Assembly: GCF_900113835.1 (NCBI RefSeq)
Contig: NZ_FOQV01000001.1
Span: 186,001-250,000, forward strand
Direction: 5' to 3'
Source of the DNA: Allobosea sp. OK403
GTDB taxonomy: Bacteria > Pseudomonadota > Alphaproteobacteria > Rhizobiales > Beijerinckiaceae
DNA: 64,000 bases
Shown one piece after another: positions 1 through 9,011 of the stretch; positions within the stretch are counted from its first letter, which is position 1; the number at the start of each line of letters is the position of its first letter. The notes beneath the pieces were generated by a model, which was not told the DNA's origin, searched no databases, and saw nothing but the letters and a program-made list of their open reading frames with translations. Position numbers and translations under genes: made by a program.

Positions 1-188
1 ATGCGAATGGCGATCCGATGGCGCCCTTCCTCGCCTGGGCCAACCGCAAGCAGGATGTCCTGGGCGGTTTGCGCACCGGCCAGATCGTCACCACCGGTAG
101 CCTCTGCGGCGGCGTGCTCTCGCCCGGAAAAGGCGAGATCGTGACGAAGTTGAGCCCGCTGGCGGCAGTATCTCTGACGCTGCGTTAG
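1..188 (+). CDS. C-terminal end of a 2-keto-4-pentenoate hydratase / fumarylacetoacetate hydrolase family protein (partial)
   Basis: An open frame enters the window in phase with base 3 and ends at TAG 186-188, so only about 61 C-terminal residues are visible. They include GDPMAPFLAWANRK and LRTGQIVTTGSLCG. The second motif resembles the conserved closing segment of the hydratase/decarboxylase branch of the fumarylacetoacetate hydrolase fold (G-L-x-x-G-x-I-V-x-T-G-x-x-x-G). Such enzymes act on 2-keto-4-pentenoate or related 2-oxo acids. The catalytic metal site lies upstream of the window, so the substrate cannot be inferred. The stop codon lies in a short tandem duplication (copies near 170-189 and 190-208). 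Confidence 0.65.
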   Translation, partial: ANGDPMAPFLAWANRKQDVLGGLRTGQIVTTGSLCGGVLSPGKGEIVTKLSPLAAVSLTLR

Positions 189-222
189 GATCTCTGAGCT
201 GCGTTAGGCTTTAAACTCAGGA

Positions 223-254
223 CATTGCCGATGAGCACCAGATCATCGGCAATG
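223..254 (+). terminator. Strong hairpin between the hydratase-like gene and tamA
   Basis: Two perfect 12-bp arms (CATTGCCGATGA at 223-234 and its complement at 243-254) enclose an 8-base loop. Only three T residues follow, so this is a weak candidate for an intrinsic terminator. It may instead be a processing or mRNA-stability element at the 3' end of the upstream gene. Confidence 0.5.
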
Positions 255-322
255 TTTCCATCATGTTCGGAACACAGTTCGACCTTATTCGTTGCGTGTT
301 GGTGGCGTCGTTCGGAGGGCGG

Positions 323-2332
323 ATGCGGTTGTGGCGGAGAATGTCCCGCAATGTCGCGGGTGGAGGCGTCTGTGCTTTCGCCGCGATGCTTGGTGGACAG
401 CCGACGCCGGCTGAAGCTTTCGATGTCTCGTCGCTGGACGTCTTCGGCCTGTTCGGTTCCAAGGAGCAGCCTCCAGCGGTCAGCACGAGCACGCTGCCCT
501 ATCAGCTCAGCTTCGATCTTGGGGATGCCGCTGACGCCAAGGCACTGACGCGCACCCTGCAGGACGCCTCGCTGCTTTATCGCTTGCGCCAGGACGCGCC
601 GCCTGATGGTGAGACTTTGGCGCGGCGCATGGCCGCCGATCTCAACCCACTGGTCGATGCGCTCTGGTCGCAGGGCTATTTCAACGCCGAGCTCACGATC
701 GCCGTCGACGGCGTCGCGCTGAAGCCGGGCGTGGAGCCCGGCGCGGCCCTGGTGCGCGCCGCCGAGGCGCATCGCAATCGCGAACCGGTCCCGATCTCGG
801 TCCGTGTCCAGCCCGGCCCGGTCTTCGGCCTGCGCAATATCGCCGTCGTCGAGCGCGGGGAGGGCACGCCGGTCATCGCCGACCCGACCAAGGTCTCCAA
901 GCTCAAGCCCGGCGATGCCGCGACCTCGGGCGCGCTGCGCGCGGCGCAGGCCGCGCTCGTCGACCATCTGCGCAACCAGTCGCGCCCGCTCGCCAAGGTG
1001 GTCGAGATGCGGCCCGTGGTCGACCATGCCGCGCGTATCATGGATGTGACCTATGTCGTCGAGCCCGGCCCGCTTGCTGGCTTCGGTGCCGTCACGATCG
1101 GCGAGACGGGGGATATCCCGCCCGCCGTGGTGCGCTCCTTCATCTATCTCGAACCCGGCGACCCCTATTCGCCCAAGGCGCTGGCGGATACGCGCAAATC
1201 AGTCGCGACAATTCCCGCCATCGGCTCGGTGCGCATCCGCGAGGCGGACAAGCTCGATGCCACCGGCAATCTGCCTGTTTTCGTCGATGTCACCGAGCGG
1301 CCCAAACGCTTGATCGGCTTCTCCGCTCGCTATTCCACCATCGATGGCCCGGCGGTGAAGACCTATTGGGAGCATCGCAACCTGTTCGGCGGGGCGGAGC
1401 GGCTGCGCCTCGAAGGCGATATCTTTCTGGCGCCGCGCATCGACGGCACCAAGATCAGCAGCTTCGGCGATTTCGAGCGCTCCGATCTCGGTGGGCGTTT
1501 CGCGGTCAGCTTCATGAAGCCGGCGCTGTGGGGCACGCGCTATGACTGGCTCGTCGACGGCACCGGCGCTCGCGAGCGCGTCGGCACCAACCGCTATGGC
1601 GGCTATACCGCCCGCTACGCCAATGTGACGACGGCGATCCGCCAGCGCTTCAGCGACACCTTCTCGGTCCAGGCCGGGCTGGAGGTCGAGCGCGGCCAGA
1701 CCAGCGATGTGCTGGGGCAGGTCGACTACACGCTGGTCGGCCTTCCGCTCTCGGTGAAATACGATTCGACCGACAGCCTGCTCGATGCGACGCGCGGCAT
1801 CCGCGCCACCGCCTCGGTCACGCCCTATCCGAGCTTCCTCGGCTCCACCGTCAATGTCGTGCAGTCGAAGGCGGCGGTCTCCGGCTATTACGCGCTCGAC
1901 GAGGATGCACGCTATGTGCTCGCCGGCCGCGTCGGCCTGGGCTCGATCGCCGGCGAGAAGCTCGACGAGATTCCCGCGACGCGGCGCTTCTATGCCGGCG
2001 GCGGCGGCTCGGTGCGCGGCTATGCCTATCGCTCGCTCTCGCCGCTCGGGCCGCTCGGGCAATTGACCGGCGGGCGCAGCCTTTTCGAGGCCTCGGTCGA
2101 GGCCCGCATCAAGGTCACCGACACGATCGGCCTGGTACCCTTCTTCGACGCTGGCATGGCCTTCGAATCCAGCCTCCCGAACTTCAAGCAGGAGCTGCAA
2201 TATTCGGCTGGCCTCGGCCTGCGTTATTACACGCCGATCGGCCCGATCAGGCTCGACGTCGCAGCCCCCCTCAACCCGCGCAAGGGCGACAAGCCGGTCG
2301 CGGTCTATATCAGCATCGGGCAGGCCTTCTGA
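323..2332 (+). CDS. tamA: Autotransporter assembly complex protein TamA (BamA/Omp85 superfamily)
   Basis: This is the outer-membrane member of the translocation and assembly module, which works with the inner-membrane-anchored TamB to insert or supply outer-membrane components. The N-terminus (MRLWRRMSRNVAGGG...PAEA) fits a signal peptide. POTRA-like repeats follow over roughly residues 60-300, and the C-terminal half is an Omp85 beta-barrel with the typical RRFYAGGGGSVRGYAY motif and a C-terminal Phe. I chose ATG 323 because GGAGG lies just upstream and the signal peptide then begins properly. ATG 263 is in frame but has no visible ribosome binding site. The stop shares a base with the tamB start (TGATG), indicating translational coupling. 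Confidence 0.93.
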   Translation: MRLWRRMSRNVAGGGVCAFAAMLGGQPTPAEAFDVSSLDVFGLFGSKEQPPAVSTSTLPYQLSFDLGDAADAKALTRTLQDASLLYRLRQDAPPDGETLARRMAADLNPLVDALWSQGYFNAELTIAVDGVALKPGVEPGAALVRAAEAHRNREPVPISVRVQPGPVFGLRNIAVVERGEGTPVIADPTKVSKLKPGDAATSGALRAAQAALVDHLRNQSRPLAKVVEMRPVVDHAARIMDVTYVVEPGPLAGFGAVTIGETGDIPPAVVRSFIYLEPGDPYSPKALADTRKSVATIPAIGSVRIREADKLDATGNLPVFVDVTERPKRLIGFSARYSTIDGPAVKTYWEHRNLFGGAERLRLEGDIFLAPRIDGTKISSFGDFERSDLGGRFAVSFMKPALWGTRYDWLVDGTGARERVGTNRYGGYTARYANVTTAIRQRFSDTFSVQAGLEVERGQTSDVLGQVDYTLVGLPLSVKYDSTDSLLDATRGIRATASVTPYPSFLGSTVNVVQSKAAVSGYYALDEDARYVLAGRVGLGSIAGEKLDEIPATRRFYAGGGGSVRGYAYRSLSPLGPLGQLTGGRSLFEASVEARIKVTDTIGLVPFFDAGMAFESSLPNFKQELQYSAGLGLRYYTPIGPIRLDVAAPLNPRKGDKPVAVYISIGQAF

Positions 2333-5300
2333 TGGCGCGCCTCCTGACCCTTCCGCGCCTGGCGCTCTCGGCCCTCGTCCTTGGCGTGGTCCTGCTCGCC
2401 TCGGCCCATTTCGCCGGCTTCGCCCAGAACGCCCAGAGCGATCGCGGCGTCGTCGCCGACCTGATCTCGCGAGCGCTGTCGAGCGACACCAGCCAGGTCT
2501 CGATCGGTGCGGTCGACGGCGCGCTGTCTTCCGACGTCACGATCCGCGACATCGTGCTGTCCGATCGTGACGGCCCCTGGCTCCGGCTCGACCGTGCCCG
2601 CTTGATCTGGACCCGCACGGCGCTGCTTCTGAGGCGGCTAGAGGTGAACCGGCTCGAGATCGGCAAGCTCGAGATCCTGCGCAAGCCCGTGCCGCAGCCG
2701 GGAGCGGCGCCCGCCAACGATCAGCCGATTCTGCCGGAACTGCCGCTCAAGGTGATCATTACCGCTTTTCAACTCGGCGAACTTTCGCTTGGCGAGCCGG
2801 TCCTCGGCACGGCGGCGCGCCTGGGCGCGACCGGCTCGGCGACGCTGGGCGCGCCGGCGGAGGGGCTCGATCTCAGGCTCGAGGCGCGCCGGCTCGACCG
2901 GGCTGGCGAGTTCACCGTGCGGCTCGGCTTCATCCCGCAATCGACCCGCCTCCAGCTCGCGGCGAAGATCGACGAGCCGGAGGGCGGGCTGATCGCCCAT
3001 GTCGCGGGGCTGCCGGGCCAGCCGCCGGTCAAGCTCGACCTCAATGGCGATGGCCCGCTCGACGCCTTCCGCTCCAACCTAGTCTTCACCGCCGGCGAGA
3101 CCATCGGTGCGCAAGGCTCGGCCAATCTTGCCCGCGTCGGCGCGGAGCGTGACCTCACCCTGGCGCTCGATGCGCGCATCGAGGGGCTGATGCCGGCTCC
3201 AGCCGCGCCGGTCTTCGCCGGCTCGACGCGGCTCGATGGTGCGGTCGGCTTCAGCGACGATGGCGGCGTCGATATCCGCAATCTGGCGCTGGTCTCGGCG
3301 CTCGCCCGGCTCGATGTGCTCGGGCGCTATGCTCCCGACCGGACGGTCGATCTGCGCCTCACCGCCACTGCCCGCCCCAATGCCGGTAGCCGCACGGTGT
3401 CCTCGGGCGCCGAGATCGGCAAGCTCGCTTTCGAGGCGACGGTTAACGGCCCGGTCGCGGGCCCGCGCATCGTCGCGACATTGGATGCGCAGGACGCCAA
3501 GCTCCCGACGGGGACGCTCGGCAAGCTCGCCGCCCGCTTCACCGCGACACCGACCGGCACGATCGGCGAGGCGGGAACGAGGATAGCGCTGGTCTCCGAT
3601 GGCGAGGCGACGGGCGTCGCGCTGGCCGACCCCAAGCTTGCGCGCATCGTCGGCGAGCGCGTCGTTTTCAGCTTGCGCGGCGCCAGTAATGACGATGCGA
3701 CCGCCGATTTCGAGACATTGCGCTTGGCCATGTCGGGCGTCGAGGTCGATTACAAGGGCAAGCTCGGCCAGGCCCGCATGCTCGGCCAAGCAAAGCTGCT
3801 CCTGCCCGATTTGTCGCGGCTGAGCGGCTTTGCCGGGCGGGCATTGGCGGGCCGCGCCGATGTCACGGCCGATCTCGACGCGACGCCGCGCACAAACGCC
3901 TATGGCGTGGTGCTGAACGGGCGTGCCGCTGAGCTCGCCACGGGCGAGGCCGTGCTCGACCGCCTGCTGGCCGGCAATCTGGCGTTGGCCGGCCAGATCA
4001 GGGCGCTCGCCTCCGATGTCACGGTTACGGGCCTGCGCGTCACCGGGCAGCATGCAGCCCTGACCGCCGATGGCGGGGTCGGGCGCGAGCGCTCGGATCT
4101 GCGCGTTGCCCTGGCGCTGCCCGATCTGAAGCGCGCCGATCCGCGTCTGTCCGGTCGCGGCGAGGCGACAGCGCAACTGACCGGCTCGCTCGACAAGCTC
4201 GACGCCACGGCCCGCATCGCCGTCACCAACGCCAGCGCGCTCGCCCGGCCGATCCCGCGCCTGGTGATCGACGCCACGATCCGCGATCTGCAAGGCGCGC
4301 TCGACACGACGCTCGCGCTCGATGGCGAAGTCGACGCCAAGCCCGCCACCGGCCGCGTCCGGCTGGCGCGTACGCCCGGCGATGGCTGGAACCTCTCGAG
4401 CCTCGATCTCGGCATCGGCTCGGTCAGGCTGAACGGCGCGCTGACGCTCGATCCCGCCAGCCGCGCCGCCGGCCGGTTGACGCTCGCTGCGCGCAATCTC
4501 GACGATCTCTCGGCGCTGGCCCTGACCAAGCTCGGCGGCCAGCTCGACGCCGATATCGCGCTGGCGGTGGTCGAGGGTCGGCAGAATCTCGATCTGACCG
4601 CGCGGGCAGCGAAGCTCGCCGGCCCTTCGCTCCTGATCGACAAGCTCGATGCGACGGCTGCGGCCCGTGACGTGTTCGGCAAACCGCAGCTCGATGCCGC
4701 GCTTGCGATCGACAGGGCTGTCCTGGCCGGCGAGCCGGTGAGCTCGATCCGCTTCGATTCGAAGGGCGCGCCCGAGGCCAGTGCCTTCACCTTGAGCGCC
4801 GCTGCACGCGGCTTTTCTCTGAACGGGGCGGGCCGGCTCGTCCCAGTCGAGCCGCTGCGATTGGAACTGGCCTCTTTTGAGGCGCGCCGCGACGGGCGGC
4901 GCATCGCGCTCAGCCAGCCGGCCACGCTCAGCTTCCCGGCCGGCGGCGTCGAGATCGCCGGCCTGGCGCTGGCGATCGATCGCGGCCGCCTGACGCTGGA
5001 TGGGCGCGCCGGCGAGACGCTCGACCTGCGCCTCACCGCCCGCGACGTGCCGCTTTCGGCCGCCCGCATCGCTGCTCCCAATCTGGATCTGGCGGGAACG
5101 CTCAATGCGCAGGCACAGGTGAAGGGCCGGCCGGGTGCGCTGGCAGGCCCCTGGCAGCTGCGCATCGCGGGATTGGCGACGCCGGAAACCCGCAGTGCCG
5201 GCCTGCCGCCGATCGCGATCGACGGCAATGGCCAGCTCGATGGCAATCACACCAGCGTCAATGCGGCGCTGAACGCCGGAAAGCTCGCGAATCTGAGCCT

Positions 5301-6648
5301 GCGCGGCTCCGCGCCGCTAGGTAGCACTGGTGCGCTCGATCTCGCGGCGCAGGGCACGGTCGATGCCGCGCTCGCCAATCCGATGATTGCAGCGCAGGGC
5401 CAGAGGCTGACGGGGGCGATGATGCTCGACATGCGCGCCGCCGGGACGGCCGCGGCCCCGCGCCTCAGCGGCACGGCGACCTTTGCCAAGGGCAGCTTCA
5501 CCGACGCCTTGCAGGGCATGCGCCTGACCGGGATCGAAGCGCGCATCGTGGCGGCCGGCGAGAACCTGACGATCGAGCGCGCCGTCGCCGGTACCGCCAA
5601 TGGCGGCACGCTCTCGGCCAGCGGGCAGGTCAGGCTCGATCCGGCGGCCGGCTTTCCCGGCCAATTGCGCATCCAGGGCCAGCGCGCCCAGCTCGTCGCC
5701 AATGGTATCGTGACAGTCGTCGCCGATCTCGGTCTCGATATCGCGGGGCCGCTGGCGCAGCGCCCGCGCATCGGTGGGCGGGTCGATGTCGTCTCGCTCG
5801 ATGTCGCGGTGCCGGATCGGTTGCCGGCCTCGCTGCGGCCGGTGGACGGCATCAAGCACATCAAGGCGACGGGCACGGCGGCCGCGCGCCTAACAGCTGC
5901 CCGCAAGGCACGGCCCTCCGCGAAGGGCAGGGGCCGGCCGGCGCCCGCTTTTGACGCTGCGCTGGCGCTCGTCGTCTCTGCGCCGAATCGCGTCTTCATC
6001 CGGGGGCGCGGCATCGACGCCGAACTCGGCGGAGAGATTCGCGTCGGTGGCTCGCTGGCCGCTCCCGCGCTCGATGGCGGCTTCGATCTCAGGCGCGGCC
6101 GCTTGAGCGTGCTGAGCCAGCGCCTTGATTTCAGCCGTGGCCGCTTGAGCTTCACCGGCGGCACGATTCCCGATCTCGATTTCGTCGCCGAGACGCGCGC
6201 ATCGGACGTCACGGCCAAGATCCTGATCACGGGCCCGGCCGACCAGCCGGCCTTCGCCTTCACCTCGCAGCCCGAGCTGCCGCAGGACGAGGTTTTGTCG
6301 CGCATCCTGTTCGCCCGCGCCTCGGGCTCGCTCTCTGCCTTCCAGGCGCTGCAGCTTGCGCAGACGGCCGCCCAGTTCGCCGGAGGCGGCGGCGACGATT
6401 CCTTCGAGCGGCTGCGCAAATCGCTCGGCGTCGACAATCTCGACATCCAGGTCGGGGCAGGCGGGCCGACGGTGGGCGCCTCCCGCTATATCGGCAACAA
6501 CGTCTCGATCGGCGTGAAGGCCGGCGCCAAGCCCGAGGATAGCGGCGTCTCGATCGGAATCGACGTCACCCGCCGCCTGAAGGTCCAGGCCGAGACCGGG
6601 GCGGACGGCTCTGCCTCGGTCGGTGTTGGGGCGGAATGGGAATATTGA
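2332..6648 (+). CDS. tamB: Translocation and assembly module protein TamB (DUF490, AsmA-like)
   Basis: The 1,438-residue protein has one N-terminal membrane anchor (LALSALVLGVVLLASAHFAG). A very long run of beta-rich, AsmA-like repeats follows, dominated by alternating Ala/Gly/Leu/Asp with L-x-L-x patterns. It ends with the DUF490/TamB domain, recognisable from DLDFVAETRASDVTAKI, the PELPQDEVLSRILF motif and a C-terminal aromatic residue. The family forms a periplasm-spanning hydrophobic groove, implicated in outer-membrane protein assembly with TamA and in phospholipid transport to the outer membrane. It directly overlaps tamA, so the two form one operon. Confidence 0.95.
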   Translation: MARLLTLPRLALSALVLGVVLLASAHFAGFAQNAQSDRGVVADLISRALSSDTSQVSIGAVDGALSSDVTIRDIVLSDRDGPWLRLDRARLIWTRTALLLRRLEVNRLEIGKLEILRKPVPQPGAAPANDQPILPELPLKVIITAFQLGELSLGEPVLGTAARLGATGSATLGAPAEGLDLRLEARRLDRAGEFTVRLGFIPQSTRLQLAAKIDEPEGGLIAHVAGLPGQPPVKLDLNGDGPLDAFRSNLVFTAGETIGAQGSANLARVGAERDLTLALDARIEGLMPAPAAPVFAGSTRLDGAVGFSDDGGVDIRNLALVSALARLDVLGRYAPDRTVDLRLTATARPNAGSRTVSSGAEIGKLAFEATVNGPVAGPRIVATLDAQDAKLPTGTLGKLAARFTATPTGTIGEAGTRIALVSDGEATGVALADPKLARIVGERVVFSLRGASNDDATADFETLRLAMSGVEVDYKGKLGQARMLGQAKLLLPDLSRLSGFAGRALAGRADVTADLDATPRTNAYGVVLNGRAAELATGEAVLDRLLAGNLALAGQIRALASDVTVTGLRVTGQHAALTADGGVGRERSDLRVALALPDLKRADPRLSGRGEATAQLTGSLDKLDATARIAVTNASALARPIPRLVIDATIRDLQGALDTTLALDGEVDAKPATGRVRLARTPGDGWNLSSLDLGIGSVRLNGALTLDPASRAAGRLTLAARNLDDLSALALTKLGGQLDADIALAVVEGRQNLDLTARAAKLAGPSLLIDKLDATAAARDVFGKPQLDAALAIDRAVLAGEPVSSIRFDSKGAPEASAFTLSAAARGFSLNGAGRLVPVEPLRLELASFEARRDGRRIALSQPATLSFPAGGVEIAGLALAIDRGRLTLDGRAGETLDLRLTARDVPLSAARIAAPNLDLAGTLNAQAQVKGRPGALAGPWQLRIAGLATPETRSAGLPPIAIDGNGQLDGNHTSVNAALNAGKLANLSLRGSAPLGSTGALDLAAQGTVDAALANPMIAAQGQRLTGAMMLDMRAAGTAAAPRLSGTATFAKGSFTDALQGMRLTGIEARIVAAGENLTIERAVAGTANGGTLSASGQVRLDPAAGFPGQLRIQGQRAQLVANGIVTVVADLGLDIAGPLAQRPRIGGRVDVVSLDVAVPDRLPASLRPVDGIKHIKATGTAAARLTAARKARPSAKGRGRPAPAFDAALALVVSAPNRVFIRGRGIDAELGGEIRVGGSLAAPALDGGFDLRRGRLSVLSQRLDFSRGRLSFTGGTIPDLDFVAETRASDVTAKILITGPADQPAFAFTSQPELPQDEVLSRILFARASGSLSAFQALQLAQTAAQFAGGGGDDSFERLRKSLGVDNLDIQVGAGGPTVGASRYIGNNVSIGVKAGAKPEDSGVSIGIDVTRRLKVQAETGADGSASVGVGAEWEY

Positions 6649-6690
6649 GCGGCGGGCGGGTTTCGAGCTTCCTCTGAACGAGGCTGAGAG

Positions 6691-6890
6691 GGCGCGGGGA
6701 ACCCCTCTCCTGTAAGGAGAGGGGCAGGGGTGAGGTGTAGGCCCCTGGACCAGTTGCCTGACGACATTGCCGTCATCAACTCACGGCAAGTGAGTTGATG
6801 ACGATAGAGCAGCGGTGAGGCCTCAGCCGAAGCTTCAAACGGCCGACCCCTCACCCTGCCCTCTCCCTCCGGGAGAGGGTTCCCCGCGCC
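6691..6890. repeat. Composite inverted intergenic repeat, copy 1 of 3
   Basis: The ends are inversely related: GCGCGGGGAACCCCTCTCC on the left and GGAGAGGGTTCCCCGCGCC on the right. Each side continues inward through an AGAGGG...GGTGAGG block next to a smaller hairpin. A central inverted repeat (catcaactca...tgagttgatg) lies between them. Related copies occur at 12762-12986 and 40342-40568. There is no coding potential; the ORFs crossing it are unsupported. Confidence 0.8.
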
Positions 6891-7341
6891 TGTCTCGGCC
6901 AACGAGACTCCAGCGGAGAAGGGAAGAGGGCGCTGGCCCTCACGACCGGGAATCACCGCCAGCCCTCCCCGAATGGCCTCGCCGCCACCGGGAATGCGAT
7001 TCTGCCCGCGAAGACCCGCTGAAAGGCCGATCCGGGCGAGCGCGGTTAAGAGCTGGTAAATTTCGGCCCTCAAAGCGTGGCGCTCCTGCAACACCGGGTT
7101 CCAAAGCACCCCCCCGGACCTCTCGGCGGCGTGATCGAGGTTGATCGGCAATCCGGCATTCGTATGGTGAACCTGCGTCGGGACATTCCCGGTCGCTGTT
7201 TTTCGTCTTCGCCTCTGAATGGTTCAGGGACGCGGGCGAAAGGCCGGGAATAGGTAAGCTGGCGGTTGGGTCTCCTGGGGCCTGCTGCCGAAAAGGCGAA
7301 CCGAAGCCCGAGGGTCTCGAAACTCATTTTGGAGGTTACCA
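6891..7341 (+). promoter_or_regulatory. Non-coding leader and promoter region of the porin gene
   Basis: About 450 bases separate the repeat from the porin start and I see no gene here. A possible sigma-70-like pair is TTGATC at 7141-7146 and TATGGT at 7163-7168 with a 16-base spacer, which would give a leader of about 170 nt. A good ribosome binding site, GGAGG, lies eight bases before the porin ATG. The promoter is only a visual guess; the ribosome binding site is clear. Confidence 0.35.
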
Positions 7342-8718
7342 ATGAAGCTCGTTAAGAGCCTCCTCCTCGGTTCTGCCGCCGGTATCGCCGCGGTTGCCGG
7401 GGCTCAGGCCGCCGATCTTCCCTCGCGGAAGGCCGCTCCGGTCGAATACGTTCGTGTCTGCTCCACCTACGGCGCGGGCTTCTTCTACATCCCGGGCACG
7501 GAAACCTGCCTGCGCGTCGGTGGTCGTGTTCGCGCTGAATACGGCGTTGCCGAGCGTTGGACGCGTGCTCAGGACGGCTACGGCTTCCGCGCTCGCGGTC
7601 GTGTCAACATCGACGCCCGCACCGCGACTGCCTATGGCACGCTGCGCACCTTCGTCCGCTTCGAGATGACCAACTCGAACGGCGTCTACGGCCAGTCCTT
7701 CAACGGCAACGGCGTGTCCGCCGGTGCTGCTCGTGGCGGCGCTTCTGGTGTGCCCGGTACCGGCAACGGCCAGTTCACCTGGAACCTCGACAAGGCCTTT
7801 GTCCAGTTCGGCCCGATCACCGCTGGTCGCGCTCAGTCGTTCTTCGACTTCTACGCTGACGACCTGAACTTCGGCGTCATCCGCGGTTCGGACCAGGCTC
7901 TGAACCTGATCGCCTACACCGCGACCTTCGGTTCGGGCATCTCGGCGACGGTGTCGTTGGAAGATCGCTCGGAGCGTGAGCAGGTCGGTGGCATCACCAC
8001 CAACATTGCCGGCGTTTCGACCGCGACCCTCGGCGGCCAGACCATCCCGGACGTTGTTGGTAACATCAACATCACCCAGGGCTGGGGCTCCGCTCAGCTG
8101 TCGGGCGCTCTTCTTCAGCGCGGCACGACTGGCCCGATCGGCACCACCGGCTTCGGTTCCGGCACCAACCTGTCGAACGACGACCAGTACGGCTTCGCCG
8201 TTCAGGGCGGCGTCAAGATCAACCTGCCGATGCTCGCCGCTGGCGACTATCTCTGGTTGCAGGCTGCTTACGCTGAAGGTGGCCTGTCCTACCTCGGCTA
8301 CGGCGGCGTGGGCACCGGTTCGACCTGGGGCTCGACCAGCCGCGCTGGCCGCATCTCGATCTCCAACTCTGACGTCGCGCTCGACGCGATCGGCAAGGCT
8401 CACCTGACCAAGGGCTACGCCCTGACCGCAGGTCTGCTGCACTACTGGACCCCCACGATCCGCCAGGGTGTCTATGGTTCGTACTCCAAGCTGGACTACA
8501 GCGCGGCTGTTTCGGGTCTCGATCCGCGCGAAATCCGCGTCGGCACCAACCTGATCTGGTCGCCGGTTGCCGGCCTCGACATCGGTGTGGAAGTTCTCTA
8601 CGCCCGTATCGATGCGAAGCAGCGCGTCACCGCCTACACTGCGGACCAGGCTCTGGCTCGCACGATCAAGTCCGACGACACCTTCCAGGGTCGTCTGCGC
8701 ATCCAGCGCGACTTCTGA
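7342..8718 (+). CDS. Porin (Porin_2 family, alphaproteobacterial Omp2/RopA type)
   Basis: The 458-residue outer-membrane beta-barrel begins with a clear signal peptide (MKLVKSLLLGSAAGIAAVAG, cleavage after AQA). The mature start AADLPSRKAAPVEYVRVC and the following GAGFFYIPGTETCLRVGG are hallmarks of the Hyphomicrobiales Porin_2 family, including the paired cysteines. The protein ends in Phe, as barrel proteins recognised by the Bam complex do. It should form a general diffusion channel. The gene is monocistronic, with a strong ribosome binding site in front and an intrinsic terminator behind. It appears to use a narrower, highly-expressed-type codon set than its neighbours. Confidence 0.95.
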   Translation: MKLVKSLLLGSAAGIAAVAGAQAADLPSRKAAPVEYVRVCSTYGAGFFYIPGTETCLRVGGRVRAEYGVAERWTRAQDGYGFRARGRVNIDARTATAYGTLRTFVRFEMTNSNGVYGQSFNGNGVSAGAARGGASGVPGTGNGQFTWNLDKAFVQFGPITAGRAQSFFDFYADDLNFGVIRGSDQALNLIAYTATFGSGISATVSLEDRSEREQVGGITTNIAGVSTATLGGQTIPDVVGNINITQGWGSAQLSGALLQRGTTGPIGTTGFGSGTNLSNDDQYGFAVQGGVKINLPMLAAGDYLWLQAAYAEGGLSYLGYGGVGTGSTWGSTSRAGRISISNSDVALDAIGKAHLTKGYALTAGLLHYWTPTIRQGVYGSYSKLDYSAAVSGLDPREIRVGTNLIWSPVAGLDIGVEVLYARIDAKQRVTAYTADQALARTIKSDDTFQGRLRIQRDF

Positions 8719-8741
8719 TCGGCTCTCCGATCTTAGTCGAG

Positions 8742-8770
8742 AAGCCCCGGGGAAACCCGGGGCTTTTTTT
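8742..8770 (+). terminator. Rho-independent terminator of the porin gene
   Basis: A perfect 10-bp stem (AAGCCCCGGG / CCCGGGGCTT) around a GAAA tetraloop is followed by a run of T residues, starting 24 bases after the porin stop codon. Confidence 0.95.
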
Positions 8771-8777
8771 GTTTGCC

Positions 8778-8895
8778 AGAGCTGGATCGAAAAAGTGGGC
8801 ACCGGTTTTTCGCGTTGATCCTGCTCTCAACTCCAGGAGCGATCATGATCTTTCGCATTCAGACGGAAGCGTCCGAATGCGAAAGATCATGATCT
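8778..8895. repeat. ACCGGT bipartite repeat, copy 1
   Basis: The first part carries the conserved core CGAAAAAGTGGGCACCGGTT inside arms related to gagctggatc/gatcctgctc. A linker with CTCCAGGAGCGATCA leads to a second hairpin (agatcatgatctttcgcattc and its complement). It belongs to the family also found at 11366, 16880, 20528, 27939 and elsewhere. Confidence 0.85.
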
Positions 8896-9011
8896 ACCGT
8901 GGGTTACGGCAAGATGCTTGACAGAACCCCGTGATCCAGCCTGACTTCACGGCAAGGTGACCGTGCGCAACTGAGGCGTGCTGGTCCAAGCTGGCTGCGG
9001 GGATTTCGAGG

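Noticed and set aside
3079..5250. Long minus-strand open frame (723 codons) across tamB
   Set aside because: It is antisense to the well-supported tamB, Arg/Gln/Asp-rich as expected for a shadow in G+C-rich DNA, and has no domain or ribosome binding site.
6486..7151. Minus-strand open frame of 221 codons before the porin
   Set aside because: It spans the tamB end and the composite repeat; composition and lack of motifs mark it as spurious.
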